64,000 bases of DNA from Aselliscus stoliczkanus (GCA_033961575.1 CM066733.1:138930421-138994420), one strand, 5' to 3'. Numbered from the stretch's first letter, positions 37,345 through 48,520 are shown. The notes: generated from the letters alone by a model not told the origin. Made by a program: numbers and translations.

Positions 37345-38590
37345 TTTTAACAAGCTCACCTGGTGATTTCATGCTCATGTTACTTTGAGAACATTCCCAG
37401 AGTTCCGCCTATGTCCTACAGACACAAATAAGGAGGCCTGGGGTTGCCAGCTCTCTTATTGTCCAGCGAGGCAGGGGCTGGGCTGGCGCACCTCACATTG
37501 AAAAGCTGATTTTGCTTCCAAGGAAGAAAATGATTTGTATCTGGTGTTCATGTGGTATAGGAGCAGTATTCCGCTAGTTAAAAAATATGTTGGAGAGAGG
37601 AAAGAGACCAGAGAAACAGCAGTGAAGGATAGTCTTCAAATCTTGTTTGTTATTTCTTGTAATGTGCATTCTGATGACAACTATAGATTCTAGAGCTCTC
37701 AGATAAACTTGAGTGGTCCCCTACGTCATCCACTCTACCTGAGTGTTTTCATACCCTACCAAGGATTTCATACCTGAATTCATACCATCACACAGCATAG
37801 TTTTCATTCTTCCATTAATTCTACAACAAAGTGTATTCTAAAATTTCCCTTTACTGTATAGACTACTGAGTGCCATCAAAAATAATCAAAACATTTTGCC
37901 CAATAGCAAGTCCAGATCTTTCTTGTGTCTTGTAAATCCATTTCTTTAATCCTGTTAAATCCCACTAAATTCTTCCATTAATGCCTAAACTTCCTACTCA
38001 TCTGTGTCTCCATTTTTCTAGCAAAAGAACATCTGTTCATAAATCAAATAATTTAGCAGTTAGAAAGTACAACTACAATTTATAGGTAATCTTTTCCAGT
38101 GCATAGGCTGTGTAGCCCCGATGGCAAGCAAGATAATTTATGTGGCACAGGGACCTGGCATTAAATAACATTGAATCACATAATGAAAAGGTAATTTCCT
38201 CCCAATTATATTTCAGACTGTCTGATTCCATTTAGGAGAGTCTCTGTTTCATGCGAGCGTGTCTTTAATGCCCCTCTAATATTTACTAACATCCCTTCTT
38301 AACATATAGAGCAGGCCTCAGAATCAGAACCTTTAACAGCAAACATACTTAGCAAACACTTATTAAGATCAGTTCATTTTCATTGAATTTGTTTTTGTGG
38401 TTATCTTCTATTCATGACAAGTGATAGTCCATTTTATGAGAATTTATAAGCCTCATAAGTTTCCCTTTAAGTACATTTAAGAAAAAATGTGAATTGAGTA
38501 AGAAAATATTTTTTTAAAAAAATCAGGTAACATATGACAGGGTTACATTATGACACTTTATTTTTTAGGCCCTGAGCACTTTATATTTGT
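37345..38590. other. Intron, nothing recognised
   Basis: AT-rich, no recognised element. Confidence 0.5.
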
Positions 38591-38594
38591 GGAG

Positions 38595-38740
38595 ATACAC
38601 ACACATACACAGACACACACACAGACACACACGCACACATACACATAGGTATTTATATATAACATATTTAAATATATATGTCTATATAAGTGTACTATAT
38701 ATCAGTATACTTATATATTTTATATATAACATTTAGTACT
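38595..38740. repeat. CA-rich then AT-rich simple sequence
   Basis: Imperfect (CA)n to about 38650, then a TATA-rich, partly palindromic stretch. Confidence 0.85.
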
Positions 38741-39746
38741 GCATTTGGTAAACACATGAATATAATCTTCAACTCTAAAAGTTCATTTTTTTTCTTCTGA
38801 TTGTAAAAGAAATTAAAACATTTTCATGGGCCCAGGGCACTGCATCTACCATATCTAATGCGTAGGTGGGCCCTGGTATGTGATATTGCGAAGCTTAAAA
38901 TATTAGTTCTCCATGACTGCAGTTGAGATGCGCTAATTGGATCCAGCCCCTCATTTTACAAAGAACGATACTGAGCTTCACAAATGGGCAAGAAAGCTGC
39001 CTAAAGTCTTCCAGCGAGGTGGGACGCAATGTGAATTAGATCCCCTTGCCGGTTTCCTGATCTCTCCACTTAACTCCTTTTTTTTCTTCCTTGCAGCCTC
39101 TTCAAGCCTGTTTCTTATCCCATCTCCTTCACATCATAATTAAGTCTTGGGTCCTTCCCAGGATCCAGCTCTCTGACCAGATCTGAGTATCTCTGTGCAG
39201 AGGGGACACCACCTGGTGGATGGTTCCCCTCTGCAGGGAGACCTTTGCCATGGTCAGTTCATGGTGGTAAATGCTGCTGCAGAGAGGGAACCTACTCAAA
39301 CCCTGTTCAGAAAAACACAAAAGATGCAAACGCCCAAGATAGATTTGGGCTTTCCCTTTGGGACACAATCTTCCCAATATAGTCTCGTTAAAATTAGCAG
39401 CAATGGAAGATTAAGCTTGGAAAAGGATAATTACTTACATCTTAGACCAGTACTTTCTAGTGCAGTTTATAAGGCAGACCAAGGGTTTACTCCTTGGGCT
39501 GTCAACCCTTCATCTCATTTAGCACTTAAAAGAACAGTTAAACCTCAGTCACTCGTGCTGGGCAACTGTGCTATTGACAATATACTGCAGAAAACAGTCC
39601 AGTGCAATTCTTAAGAGCCCCCTCTGGCAACCAGATTTTACCTCCTTCTTTGTTTATCCAAAGTGTATATCCACCTGTCTGAGAAAACTATAAGTTCAAA
39701 AATTTGAGAAATAGAAACAGATAATTCCGGGGTTTGCTTTTGCTCC

Positions 39747-39775
39747 CCCCCACACACACACACACACACACACAC
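39747..39775. repeat. (CA)n microsatellite preceded by a C-run
   Basis: ctcccccc then about 13 CA units. Confidence 0.9.
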
Positions 39776-40597
39776 TGGTTAAATGATCCTTTATGGAAAT
39801 ATTTTTCCTGTAGTTCTTAAGTAGCTGAGCATTCCACCTCACCACTATTGGTGTCACGAGGGTGGCAGCCATCAACATTGCAGCCCACGGACTGAGCAGT
39901 CCCGGTTCTTTCATGTTTCTAGAGAGCTGTCTGGCTGTACAGATCAGTGCTGCATCTATCAGGCAATGTTGACAACCTCATCAAAAGAGCTGTTTCCGCT
40001 GAGCTTGAGGAGCCTTTGCTTCTCTCTGTCTCGGGCTAATTCCTGGAGGGCTTTGATGATGGGGCAGAGGCAGAAGATACCACTCATTCTGGGCCTGTCT
40101 GTTCTAAATGATCACTTTCACTGTAATCCTCAGACCCTTCCAGTCACCTGTGGCCTTGGGATGTCATCACCAGCCTTTTTTGGAGAAAGACCCAGGGGCT
40201 GATCTTGGGGGTCAGTGCAGACATTGCCCCAAATTCCTGCTCTTGCACTTCAGGTATATGACTTGGATCTCACTGGAATGGAACTTAGGTGACATGGTAA
40301 AGGCCGCAGGTACCAGAGGAACCCAGATGCAGGACTACCAAGAAAGTTGCACCTTAGCCTCCTCTGAAGCCAAAGCTGAAGAAGCTGCCTCCAGCCATCT
40401 TTAACTGTCATTGCATCCCTGAAAATTTCTGACTTGATGCCAGCTGATTTGATTATTATTATTCAGAATGCTTATATGTCACAGGAAAAAACACTCTTAG
40501 CAAAATACATTTTTTCACAGTGGACACCTTTTTATTTATTTTGAGGCTCAACCAAAAACTAGTTCTGGTCTGTTGAGAGGCAACATAGGTGATTTTC

Positions 40598-40707
40598 TTC
40601 TTTTTTTTTTTTTTAAGGGCCGTGTCACTGGCCCTCATATGTGAGACCCGAACCGGGGCCTCTGGCTTCCCAAGCCAGCGCTTAACCACTGCGCCACTCG
40701 GCCAGCC
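40598..40707 (-). mobile_element. Short tRNA-derived SINE
   Basis: Same family as the element at 2753, reversed (poly-T at left). It is flanked by a 17-bp TSD, CAACATAGGTGATTTTC at 40581-40597 and CAACATAGATGATTTTC at 40708-40724, one mismatch. The B box is ggttcgggtct in its own orientation. Confidence 0.9.
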
Positions 40708-40829
40708 CAACATAGATGATTTTCAATCATGCACTCCCACAGGCCTATTGAGTCAAAGATTATTTAACTCATGTCTTTTAAAGATATAATTCTAATGTAG
40801 AAAAAAGAACATGAGATTCAGAGATGTAC

Positions 40830-40965
40830 AGAGCTGGTCTGAAACACCACCTCTAGCCTCACTAGCTCTGTGATCTTGAACAAGAGATTACCTTTACCAA
40901 GCCTTTATTACCTTTATTAATGGAGTTAAAAGTTTCCACTTACAATGCTGTTTTGAAGATTAAAT
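40830..40965 (+). mobile_element. MIR
   Basis: cctcactagctctgtgatct, then gctgttttgaagattaaatg. Confidence 0.6.
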
Positions 40966-41050
40966 GATCTCCACAAATATTTATGTAGCTGATGTGTCAG
41001 GCTCTACTCTAAGTGTTACAAATACCACAGTGAACAAAACCTAGGGTTAC
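40965..41050 (-). mobile_element. L2 3' end, antisense
   Basis: aatatttatgtagctgatgt followed by accacagtgaacaaaacc. Confidence 0.5.
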
Positions 41051-41054
41051 CATT

Positions 41055-42895
41055 CTTGGGCCGCTGATGGTCTTGAAGAGAGTTGAATATTTTCTCTCTG
41101 GTTCTTAAGTCATGAAGCAGTGTTGCCTGGGAGTGGGCAGAACTGGATTTCTTGTGCCTGTAGTTCTCAAACAATTACCTCTCTTGTTGCTACAGATTTT
41201 GAGTTATAAACAAGCTGCTAAACAGTAAAGATTCAGCAGGACCATTCATAGAGTTTTGCCACTTTTCTGATTCATGGAACTTTAGGTACCTACAGGGCAA
41301 CATTTATATTTACTATAAATATTTTGTACTATATTCGCTTTTGTTAGTATATACCGTTTATCAGTAAACATAATTTGTATTATAAATTTTTTGAGAGGGA
41401 GATATACATCCTTTAGTGCCTGAGTATTCTGAATGATAATCTGTTAAGTTACCCCTATATAGAAAAATCGTATCCTGAGATTTACCACTGGCCAAGCTGG
41501 CACAGACACAGGTAGCCAAAAAAGATCTTTCATCACTGGTTATGTCACAGGTGGAACAACCAGCTCCTTTTTAGTGGTGATACCACTAAATGATGAGGTA
41601 ATCTAGAATGGTCTTCATTTCTCAAGATTTTCTGCCTGGCATCATTATTCTAACCCTTCCAGGGATGATAGCTGATCATCAATAATGAGGCGAGGTAAAA
41701 TAATGATAACTGGATAACTACAGATAGATTCATTATTTGAACTTACGTAACTTTACAGAAAAGTGGATGATTTTTCTACTCAGTTTAGAGCAATGAATGA
41801 AGAGGTAGAGTTTAGACATGTTTAAATAATAACAAGTCAAAAATAATATCATCATCATTCTATAGCCCACACAGGCCATCAGAGTCAGCATTACCTTCAG
41901 TGTAAACATTTGATTTGCAGGGATTTTTCTACTCTGTAAGATTCGATAAAACTTGGCATTATTGCTAGCTGTATATTTGGATTTTATGTGAACGTACCAT
42001 TTTAACACTATTGTTGACAGGTGAAATTCCAGGCCAATGTTATCTGAGGTGACTAGATTATAATGGAAAAAAAAAAAAACAATAAAACAGATCTTTAAAA
42101 TACGTACTGTCTCTGTATTAACATGCATGTACATTTCGCATGGTTCCCTTCAGAGCTAATTATATGGTTTTAAAACAGTAATAGAGAAGCAAAGTATAAA
42201 GAAATATAAGCTACCCAACTGTGGAATCACCCACCTGACATTCTGGGAATACCATACTCTAATTAATGATATATTGGCAGTCAGAACAGTTATCTGGAGG
42301 AGAATGTTTAAAGCAAAAAAAAACCTTCCACTGTCTTAATATTTCTTGCAAAATCCTGTCCTTCTATTTTTCTGTGAATATAAACAATAAGTTGCTCCAA
42401 AGATGTTCACCTTGATCTCCCAACCAAGTCTTTTCCTGCCAAGGCCTACCTGCCACCTGGTTCCATTTTGCTACAATACTTATTAGAGTTGGAAAATCAT
42501 AACATTCAATTTCCTGCCTTTTCCTTAAATGTGCAAACAATACAAGAGCAGAACAAAGATCCTTTCATAGCCGTTAAGGAGATACTCCATAGGATTCATA
42601 CTTGCTGATGGTTTACTTCGCAGTTCTGCCATCTTCTTACTCTTGGGGAACTCTCCAATGTTGGAAGGTAAATCTACATCCGGATTCAGGTTGACCTAAA
42701 AATCTCTTTGTACCTTCAGTGTGTCCACCAAATTTCAATACCAAAAGTAGCTGACTTTCCTTTCTTCCTACCATATGGAGGAGATAAATTTCATCCCCAC
42801 CTGGCCCACTGAACTGAGTATTTACAGTAGCCAGTGGGTCAGAAAAGCCCAGCTTCTTTAGGGCCTATCTTCAAACATATCTAAATCCATATCCA
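41055..42895. other. Intron, nothing recognised
   Basis: The 133-codon minus frame at 41733-42134 is Ile/Phe/Tyr/Lys-rich, as AT-rich DNA produces, with no homology recognised. Confidence 0.5.
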
Positions 42896-42899
42896 GCTA

Positions 42900-43074
42900 G
42901 TACAAACTGGTACATTTTTTCTGGAAGCTAATTTGGCAATATTCTTAACCTGCTGCTGGTACACACATAATTTGGCATTATGTATCAACAACCTTAAAAT
43001 CTTCATAGCATTTGACTATAAGAAAATAATGTAACATTCAGACATTCAGACAAAGACTTCTACAAAAGATATTT
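42900..43074 (+). mobile_element. L1M fragment, left half, split by the RAB11B retrocopy
   Basis: This resembles the distal ORF2/3' region of an ancient L1 (tggtacattttttctgg, then aatttggcaatatt). It resumes after the retrocopy at 44664. Old and degraded; no open frame. Confidence 0.65.
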
Positions 43075-43088
43075 AGTATGACATTTTT
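43075..43088. repeat. TSD, left copy, of the RAB11B retrocopy
   Basis: AGTATGACATTTTT, matching 44650-44663 exactly. The last T residues merge with the poly-T (poly-A) tract. Confidence 0.9.
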
Positions 43089-44649
43089 TTTTTCTGTCCA
43101 GGAAGTCGGATTATACATTTTAGTAACGGGCCAGAGAAATGAGGCATAGGGCAACAGTGCAGGAAGGGCGGCAGGGAGAATAAGCGATCCGAGAGCTGGG
43201 GTTTGGCGTCAGTCGTACAAAGTGTATAAAGAATCTGTTTCTCTACAGTAACAAAAAATCCAAAGGCTACAAGAGCGGTTGTATATACAAAACATGGAGA
43301 TATTGCTTCACTTGCAAATAGGCTCCTGACCAGACAGGAAGACAAGACAAAGGGAAAGGCACAGGGAAGGGTGGGGAGCGCGCTGCGTGCATAAAGGAGG
43401 GAAGATGGGGAGGGGGTCTTCTCCCAGCATAAATCTACAGGCAGGAGCTGGAGTCACGCACGCACAGGAGGCTGGAGGTCAAAGGCGTGTGCCGGTGCTG
43501 GCTGTGCGTGGGAAGTGGGGGCCGGGAGCCTGTGTTTGCCTGCCCCGGCCCCCTGGTCACATACTTTTCAGGCTTCAGCCCACAGTGGGTTTCTGGGTGG
43601 GGACTCGGGCCAGCTGGCCAGAGAGGGAGGGAGGCATTGCTCCCTGGAGTCTGCCATGGAAAACTGAAGAAGCCTGCTCAGTGCGCCCATCCTCTTGCTT
43701 CTGGCAGGCCCTGTCCATCGGGCCACCCTCTCTGCCCCGCCCAGAGGCCCCTGGGGCCCAAGAAGAGCAGGTGCAGCAGCCAGGGCTTTGAGCTTTCCTG
43801 GGGAGGGACAGGAGGTGCCGCCTGACTCCGGCTCTTCCTAAGCCTCAGTTGGCTGTGAGGAGCTCAATGGGACGGTGGGAGCCAGTCACAGAGGGACAGA
43901 GAGGGTCAGGGCAGGGAGGACCGCGCAATGAGGGGTGGGCAGGGGACAAGGACGTGCACGCACACTCTGATGAGGCGTGGGGCGGTCACAGGTTCTGGCA
44001 GCACTGTAGCTTGTTCGGTTGCTGTCCATCGGTAGTGGGCGGGACGCTGATGTCCACCACGTTGTTGCTGGAGGACTCGTCATGCGCTGCGCGGTCTGCT
44101 ATCTGCTTCTGTGACACGATGCGGTAGATCTCTGTGAGGATGTTCTTGAAAGCTTCCTCTACATTGGTGGAGTCCAAGGCTGAGGTCTCAATGAAGGACA
44201 AGTTGTTCTTTTCTGCAAAGGCACGGGCCTCGTCAGTGGGCACAGCACGCAAGTGGCGCAGGTCGCTCTTGTTGCCCAGCAGCATGATGACGATGTGGCT
44301 GTCGGCATGGTCCCGCAGTTCCTTCAGCCAGCGCTCCCGGTTCTCATCTGTCAGGTGCTTGGCGATGTCATATACCAGCAGGGCACCCATTGCACCTCGG
44401 TAGTGCACAGAGGTGATGGCGTGGTAGCGCGCCTGGCCAGCGGTGTCCCACATCTGTGCCTTGATGGTCTGGCCATCCACCTGGATGCTGCGGGTGGCAA
44501 ACTCCACACCGACGGTGCTATTGCTCTCCAGGCTGAACTTGTTGCGTGTGAAGCGGGGCAGCAGGTTGCTCTTCCCCACGCCCGAGTCCCCAATGAGCAC
44601 CACTTTGAATAGGTCGTTGTATTCGTCGTCCCAGGTCCCCATTGTCTTC
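43089..44649 (-). pseudogene. RAB11B: RAB11B retrocopy (processed, intron-less)
   Basis: This is a reverse-transcribed copy of RAB11B mRNA. Seen: an intron-free coding frame, about 890 nt of GC-rich 3' UTR (43094-43985), and a poly-A tail read as a T-run at 43084-43093 next to the left repeat. It is bracketed by a 14-bp TSD, AGTATGACATTTTT, at 43075-43088 and 44650-44663. Read on the insertion strand the TSD starts AAAAATG, as expected for L1 endonuclease targets. The copy starts only 7 nt before the ATG, so the parental promoter and most of the 5' UTR are missing. I see no AATAAA or ATTAAA in the last 50 nt before the tail. It lies antisense to AIG1 and splits an older L1M element. Confidence 0.93.
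43986..44642 (-). CDS. RAB11B: RAB11B-like small GTPase ORF, intact in a retrocopy
   Basis: Rab11B is a small GTPase of recycling endosomes. The frame encodes 218 residues, exactly the family length, with no stop or frameshift. Visible motifs: P-loop GDSGVGKS, switch I Thr in STVGVEF, DTAGQ of G3, NKSD (G4), ETSA (G5), and the C-terminal CCQNL, whose two cysteines are prenylated in the parent. Against remembered human RAB11B I count about 22 replacements, roughly 17 of them in the first 100 residues. They include S29P beside the P-loop, E71A directly after the G3 Gln, and further changes through switch II. The start chosen is the parental ATG at 44642. An in-frame ATG at 44666, contributed by the target site, would add eight residues (MKNVILKT). 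Whether it is transcribed is unknown; it has no parental promoter. Confidence 0.85.
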   Translation of the reverse strand: MGTWDDEYNDLFKVVLIGDSGVGKSNLLPRFTRNKFSLESNSTVGVEFATRSIQVDGQTIKAQMWDTAGQARYHAITSVHYRGAMGALLVYDIAKHLTDENRERWLKELRDHADSHIVIMLLGNKSDLRHLRAVPTDEARAFAEKNNLSFIETSALDSTNVEEAFKNILTEIYRIVSQKQIADRAAHDESSSNNVVDISVPPTTDGQQPNKLQCCQNL

Positions 44650-44663
44650 AGTATGACATTTTT
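44650..44663. repeat. TSD, right copy, of the RAB11B retrocopy
   Basis: AGTATGACATTTTT, the second copy of the 14-bp duplication. It contributes the upstream in-frame ATG (44666-44664) to the retrocopy frame. Confidence 0.9.
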
Positions 44664-45016
44664 CATAAATGAAAAATTGTAAATTTTTTTTTACTTGCTG
44701 TCCAAGAACAGAATTGGTTAAATAAAATTTGGTACATCCGTAAAATGGAATTTTAAGCAGCTATGGTCAGATATTCCAGAAGGATTTCTAAACTGGGATG
44801 TCAGAAATTCTCATGTGACAATCTAAAACAAAATTGCATGCACAGTATACTCTTAACTATATATAAATAATTAGAATGGGGGGTGGGGAGATATACACCA
44901 AAATATTAACAGTGGTTATTTTTATTCCATTATGTTCCAATTTTCTTCCTGTACACCTTTCTATATATTATAGAAATTTTCTGTAACAAGCATAGATAAA
45001 ATTTCCAAATTAAGAT
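44664..45016 (+). mobile_element. L1M fragment, right half
   Basis: Continuation of the L1M element: a ttggttaaataaa...tggtacatcc segment typical of L1M ORF2 ends, then a 3' UTR-like stretch with attaacagtggttattt. It ends about 200 nt before the AIG1 acceptor. Confidence 0.7.
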
Positions 45017-45215
45017 ACCACAGAAAAATACCAATGGAGCAACTGATGCACTCCATGTTTTCGTATCCATTCTACCTCTTAGGGGAGCCATACTCTGCTC
45101 TCTGCTGTGTCACTTTTGCTAGGAACTTACACTATCAGTTCTCCTACTGGAGACAAAACAACTACTGAGCCGTGATGATAAGGACCTGTGTCACCTGGTC
45201 TCTGTTCTTTTTCAG

Positions 45216-45331
45216 CACACGACAGTTTTGCCCTTTATATTAATCGAGATGAGGACATCCCACCATGCGTATCCCAACAGGAGCAGTGGACTCGCCGCCA
45301 TATGTACCTTCTCTGTTGGCTATATATTATG
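45216..45331 (+). CDS. AIG1: AIG1 internal coding exon (residues 134-171)
   Basis: AIG1 (androgen-induced gene 1) is a multi-pass membrane hydrolase that cleaves fatty-acid esters of hydroxy fatty acids, using a Thr (T43) and a His (H134). Seen here: a pyrimidine-rich tract ending in ttttcag, 116 nt of exon, then the donor gtaagg. Read from the first base, the exon gives 38 codons starting [17 protein letters not shown] and ending FSVGYIL, plus two bases (TG) that complete a Trp codon with the next exon. By my count of the human protein this is residues 134-171, so the first codon (CAC, 45216-45218) is catalytic His134. Against remembered human AIG1 I see Q to A, S to N and T to A in the middle. 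A longer open frame also crosses the exon but is shifted by one base and is not the protein. The paralogue ADTRP fits less well. Flanking AIG1 exons were not found. Confidence 0.93.
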
Positions 45332-45339
45332 GTAAGGAC

Positions 45340-47630
45340 AGTGCCTGCTGGGCTTTCGTATTGTATTATATTTTGCACTGCTAAATTTGGGCACATATTT
45401 CATTATGGATATAATCACTAACAGATTCACACTGCGTGCCTCTTTTGGTCCAGGACCTGGGCTTTGTCTCATTTCCCCAGATGCTTATATTTTTAGAAAG
45501 TATATGCCAAACCTCACACAACAGGAATTTGTTGAACAATCCCATGTAAGCAGTGCTTCTTCCAAGCCTACATTTTTCAATTCTTTTTCAAACTAAATGT
45601 TTTTCTTGGACACCAGCGTTATTGCTGGAGGGCCTTTTTGCTTGGGATTTTTTTATTGTTGCCTTTGTTGGGGAGTGGGGCAGTTGCAGCAAATGCAAAT
45701 GAGGACAGAAGAAACGACCTCTGAGAGCAGTGACTCTAAACTCCTTAGGAAACAGTGAAAATGTACATTGCCTCAGTCAATTTAAAACCTGTTCCAGAAT
45801 TAGCGATTGCACACAACATGCATTGAATGGTTTTGTTTTTGAAAATTGGCATGAAGACGTCTCCAGTTGGTCTATTGGGCCTGAGTCAGTCCCCAGTGGG
45901 AGATGCCAAATTTATCTGATAACAGTTTTTGCCTGATGAATTTGTTTCACATTAATTTCAGCTCTTACCATGTTTTAATGTTTCAAAATTATTTATCTTA
46001 AGATAGAGAATTTCTTATTTCTCTTTATAATTCCAAGTCCTCTTTGATATATTAGCATACACAGCAGAGATCCCTCCCGCCAGCATTTCTGCCTCTGAGG
46101 ACTCCTGTCCTGAGTTCTGAGTCACCATCCCCTCCCCCTCCTTGAAAAGGCCTGAAGGACTGAATAGTGTTCTTCCAAATACCCAGAACCGTGCTAAATC
46201 CCACCACAACCCCAGAGTTCTTTGGGAGACCCAGGCTCCATGGAGCACGTTGCTCCATCCAGCCCAGAAATATAAAATCAACATCAGTCCAGTATTTCGC
46301 ATACTTTGCATGAATGATCACATAATGCCCCAGATCTAAAAGAAGGGGAATTCGTTTCTAGGAAGACACACCCTATTACTATATCTAAGGGGACATCTAG
46401 ACTGCAGACCCCAGAACAAACATGCCCCAATTTCATTCTTTCAGAAACCTTTCATGCGGACTGGTAATTGTTTGTTTTTCCTAGTCACGGTCTAGATGTT
46501 TTTTCCACCTAAAACATTAAGAATCAACTTTCTCTAACAAAGGTCCAGACGATCAGGGCTCACAGGTGAAGCGCGACTGTGAAATTATTTCTTAAAAATG
46601 AAGGGATGTGCTTTTACATATGAACTTGATATTCAAATGACTCCTATCTTTCAGAAGAGTCATGTGGGGAAGGTACATAGTTATTCCAAGGATGCTACGG
46701 TGTCCACAGCATACCTGGAACTGCCTATAGCATTAGTTTAAACATCAATGGCCCTCTTCCGCTCCTTCCAAAAATACAGTCTCATTACTTTGCACTTCTA
46801 CGAAGGGAATGTTTTGACTCTGGGAATGCTGGGTGTAGTCCTGTGAATTCATTTATGTGCCATTACATTATCTGACTCTTGCAGAGGTTTCAGGAACTAC
46901 GTACTTTCCGATAGCGTTTCTTCCACTGTGGGTACAATCAGTCCCTGTTCCAAAGAGACACATGGGAAATACCACATAATCTTCGTTATAGACCCCCAAG
47001 ATCCCTCATTAAAATGAAGCATGACTCCGCTCTTCATGCCAAGTGAGGCCTGCCAGCTCTGCGTGCTTCCTAAGCAAACCAGCACTTGTCTGGACATGTC
47101 TTTGCATTAACTAGTGACTTCTCTCAGATGTGTTCTGAGAAAGCTTTCAAAATAGACTTTTCCCTTCAGTGTCCTGCCCTAGGCATTCATAGCTATGCCA
47201 ACACTTAAACAATGTCCCTCACATCGTGTCATCTTATATGTAAATCCAAGGATTTTTTGTGATCAAGAAGGTGTTGGCTTTTGCTCCCTTTCACTATCTC
47301 AGGGGCCGATTGTACCAGTGACACAACAGCAGAAGGTTCAGGGTGTGAAATCTTTGAAAGCATACCAGGGTCATGACGGGACATTCCAGAACCTCATGCC
47401 AAAATGGAAGAAAGCATTCCTCGTATCACATGCTAGTTATAAAATAAATACATCTCCTTTCCAATTCTCTGTACAGTTGAGCTGAATCTGTACCTCCAAG
47501 GCGGTTAGCCAGGCTGACTGTCCGCTTTGCTCTGATTCTTCTAGCTTGCTGTCTCCATTCTCACAAGTCTCCCTTCCTCTCTGCATCTCTTCTCTTCCTA
47601 GATTTGGATAGGGAGTGAGCGCTGAGAAAG
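45340..47630. other. Intron after the AIG1 exon, nothing recognised
   Basis: No second AIG1 exon, repeat or RNA recognised. Confidence 0.5.
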
Positions 47631-47639
47631 CAAGGAGTG

Positions 47640-47910
47640 GCGGAACGTTCCCTCATGAACTGGAGCCCATTGAGCCCCCACCCTCAGTGGCTCCACTTCC
47701 CAGCCCTTATCACAGTCCTACCCCAGCTTGCCATCTTGAAGTCATCCCAGATTCCTTTCGTGGCCACTTTCACTTCCTCACACATCCCTTTCCACTTGCC
47801 TAGGTATCTGGGGCACACCATCTCCTTGTCTCTTTATGGTGGGCTTTTAACCCCTTTTCTGTACACCTCCCTCCATCATCACTCACCCACCCATTTCTCT
47901 GCACCCTCAT
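47640..47910 (+). mobile_element. Probable L2 fragment
   Basis: C/T-rich diverged text (gaagtcatcccagattcctt) like the L2 ORF2 end. Weak. Confidence 0.35.
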
Positions 47911-48029
47911 TATGGAATTTCCCCTAATAAATGAGATGATCCATGTTATCTTGTGCAGGATACAACACAGAGATCTCTTTGGTTTCTAAGGCTAGAGCAA
48001 TTATCAGGAATTGTAATCAATACCATTCT

Positions 48030-48160
48030 TTTGAGTGCTGTGCCAGTGCTTTTCAAATAGTATCATATTTCATTCCCAAACAGCCCTTGGAAATAGGCAT
48101 TATCAGGCCCATTTTACAGATAAGGAAACTAAAGCTTAGAGAGATGATATGACTTGCCCA
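48030..48160 (-). mobile_element. MIR, antisense
   Basis: cccattttacagataaggaa and gacttgcccaagg. Confidence 0.75.
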
Positions 48161-48329
48161 AGGAAAAGCCTTTTTGTTGTTATTTTTGTGTTGTTGTTGC
48201 CAGAACTGTAGTTCACTCCCAGGTTTGTGGCTGCAGACTCTGTACAATTGACCATACTCTCCACTGCCTCTGTGGGTGAACAGTTTGAGTTTTTAGTTGT
48301 GTTTTTGTTTTGAAGCAATGCATCAGAAG

Positions 48330-48520
48330 CAGCCGTGTCTAGTAGTTAAGGACACTTCTGGGTATGAATTCTGACTCCTCCACTTAACCTTTTGGGCTTT
48401 CGCTTATTCAGATATAAAATAGGGAGGATACTAGGTACCCTCACGGGAAAGCTGTGAGGACTCAGTTACTGTAGGCAGAGCCCATAAAGCAATGCCTGGC
48501 ACACGGTAAAATGTTTCTCT
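48330..48520 (+). mobile_element. MIR
   Basis: agtagttaaggacacttctg, ctgactcctccacttaacct and aatgcctggcacacggtaaa. Confidence 0.75.

Larger units (their letters stand above)
1..45215 (+). other. AIG1: AIG1 intron upstream of the exon
   Basis: Everything before the acceptor at 45215 is inferred to be intron, because I found no earlier AIG1 exon (the ones encoding residues 1-47, 48-99 and 100-133). It carries the repeats, MITE, Gypsy fossil and RAB11B retrocopy listed separately. A small missed exon cannot be excluded by eye. Confidence 0.75.

Noticed and set aside
39195..39614. 139-codon plus-strand frame following a tract ending ttccttgcag
   Set aside because: It lacks an ATG start (begins at GTG) and no homology is recognised. 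The upstream splice-like site alone is not enough.
41733..42134. 133-codon minus-strand frame
   Set aside because: Composition is what AT-rich noncoding DNA gives; no motif recognised.
43387..43825. Two overlapping plus-strand frames (134 and 112 codons)
   Set aside because: They lie in the GC-rich 3' UTR of the RAB11B retrocopy, on the opposite strand; GC-rich DNA leaves frames open by chance.
44134..44612. Plus-strand frames opposite the RAB11B copy
   Set aside because: They are antisense shadows of the retrocopy coding frame.
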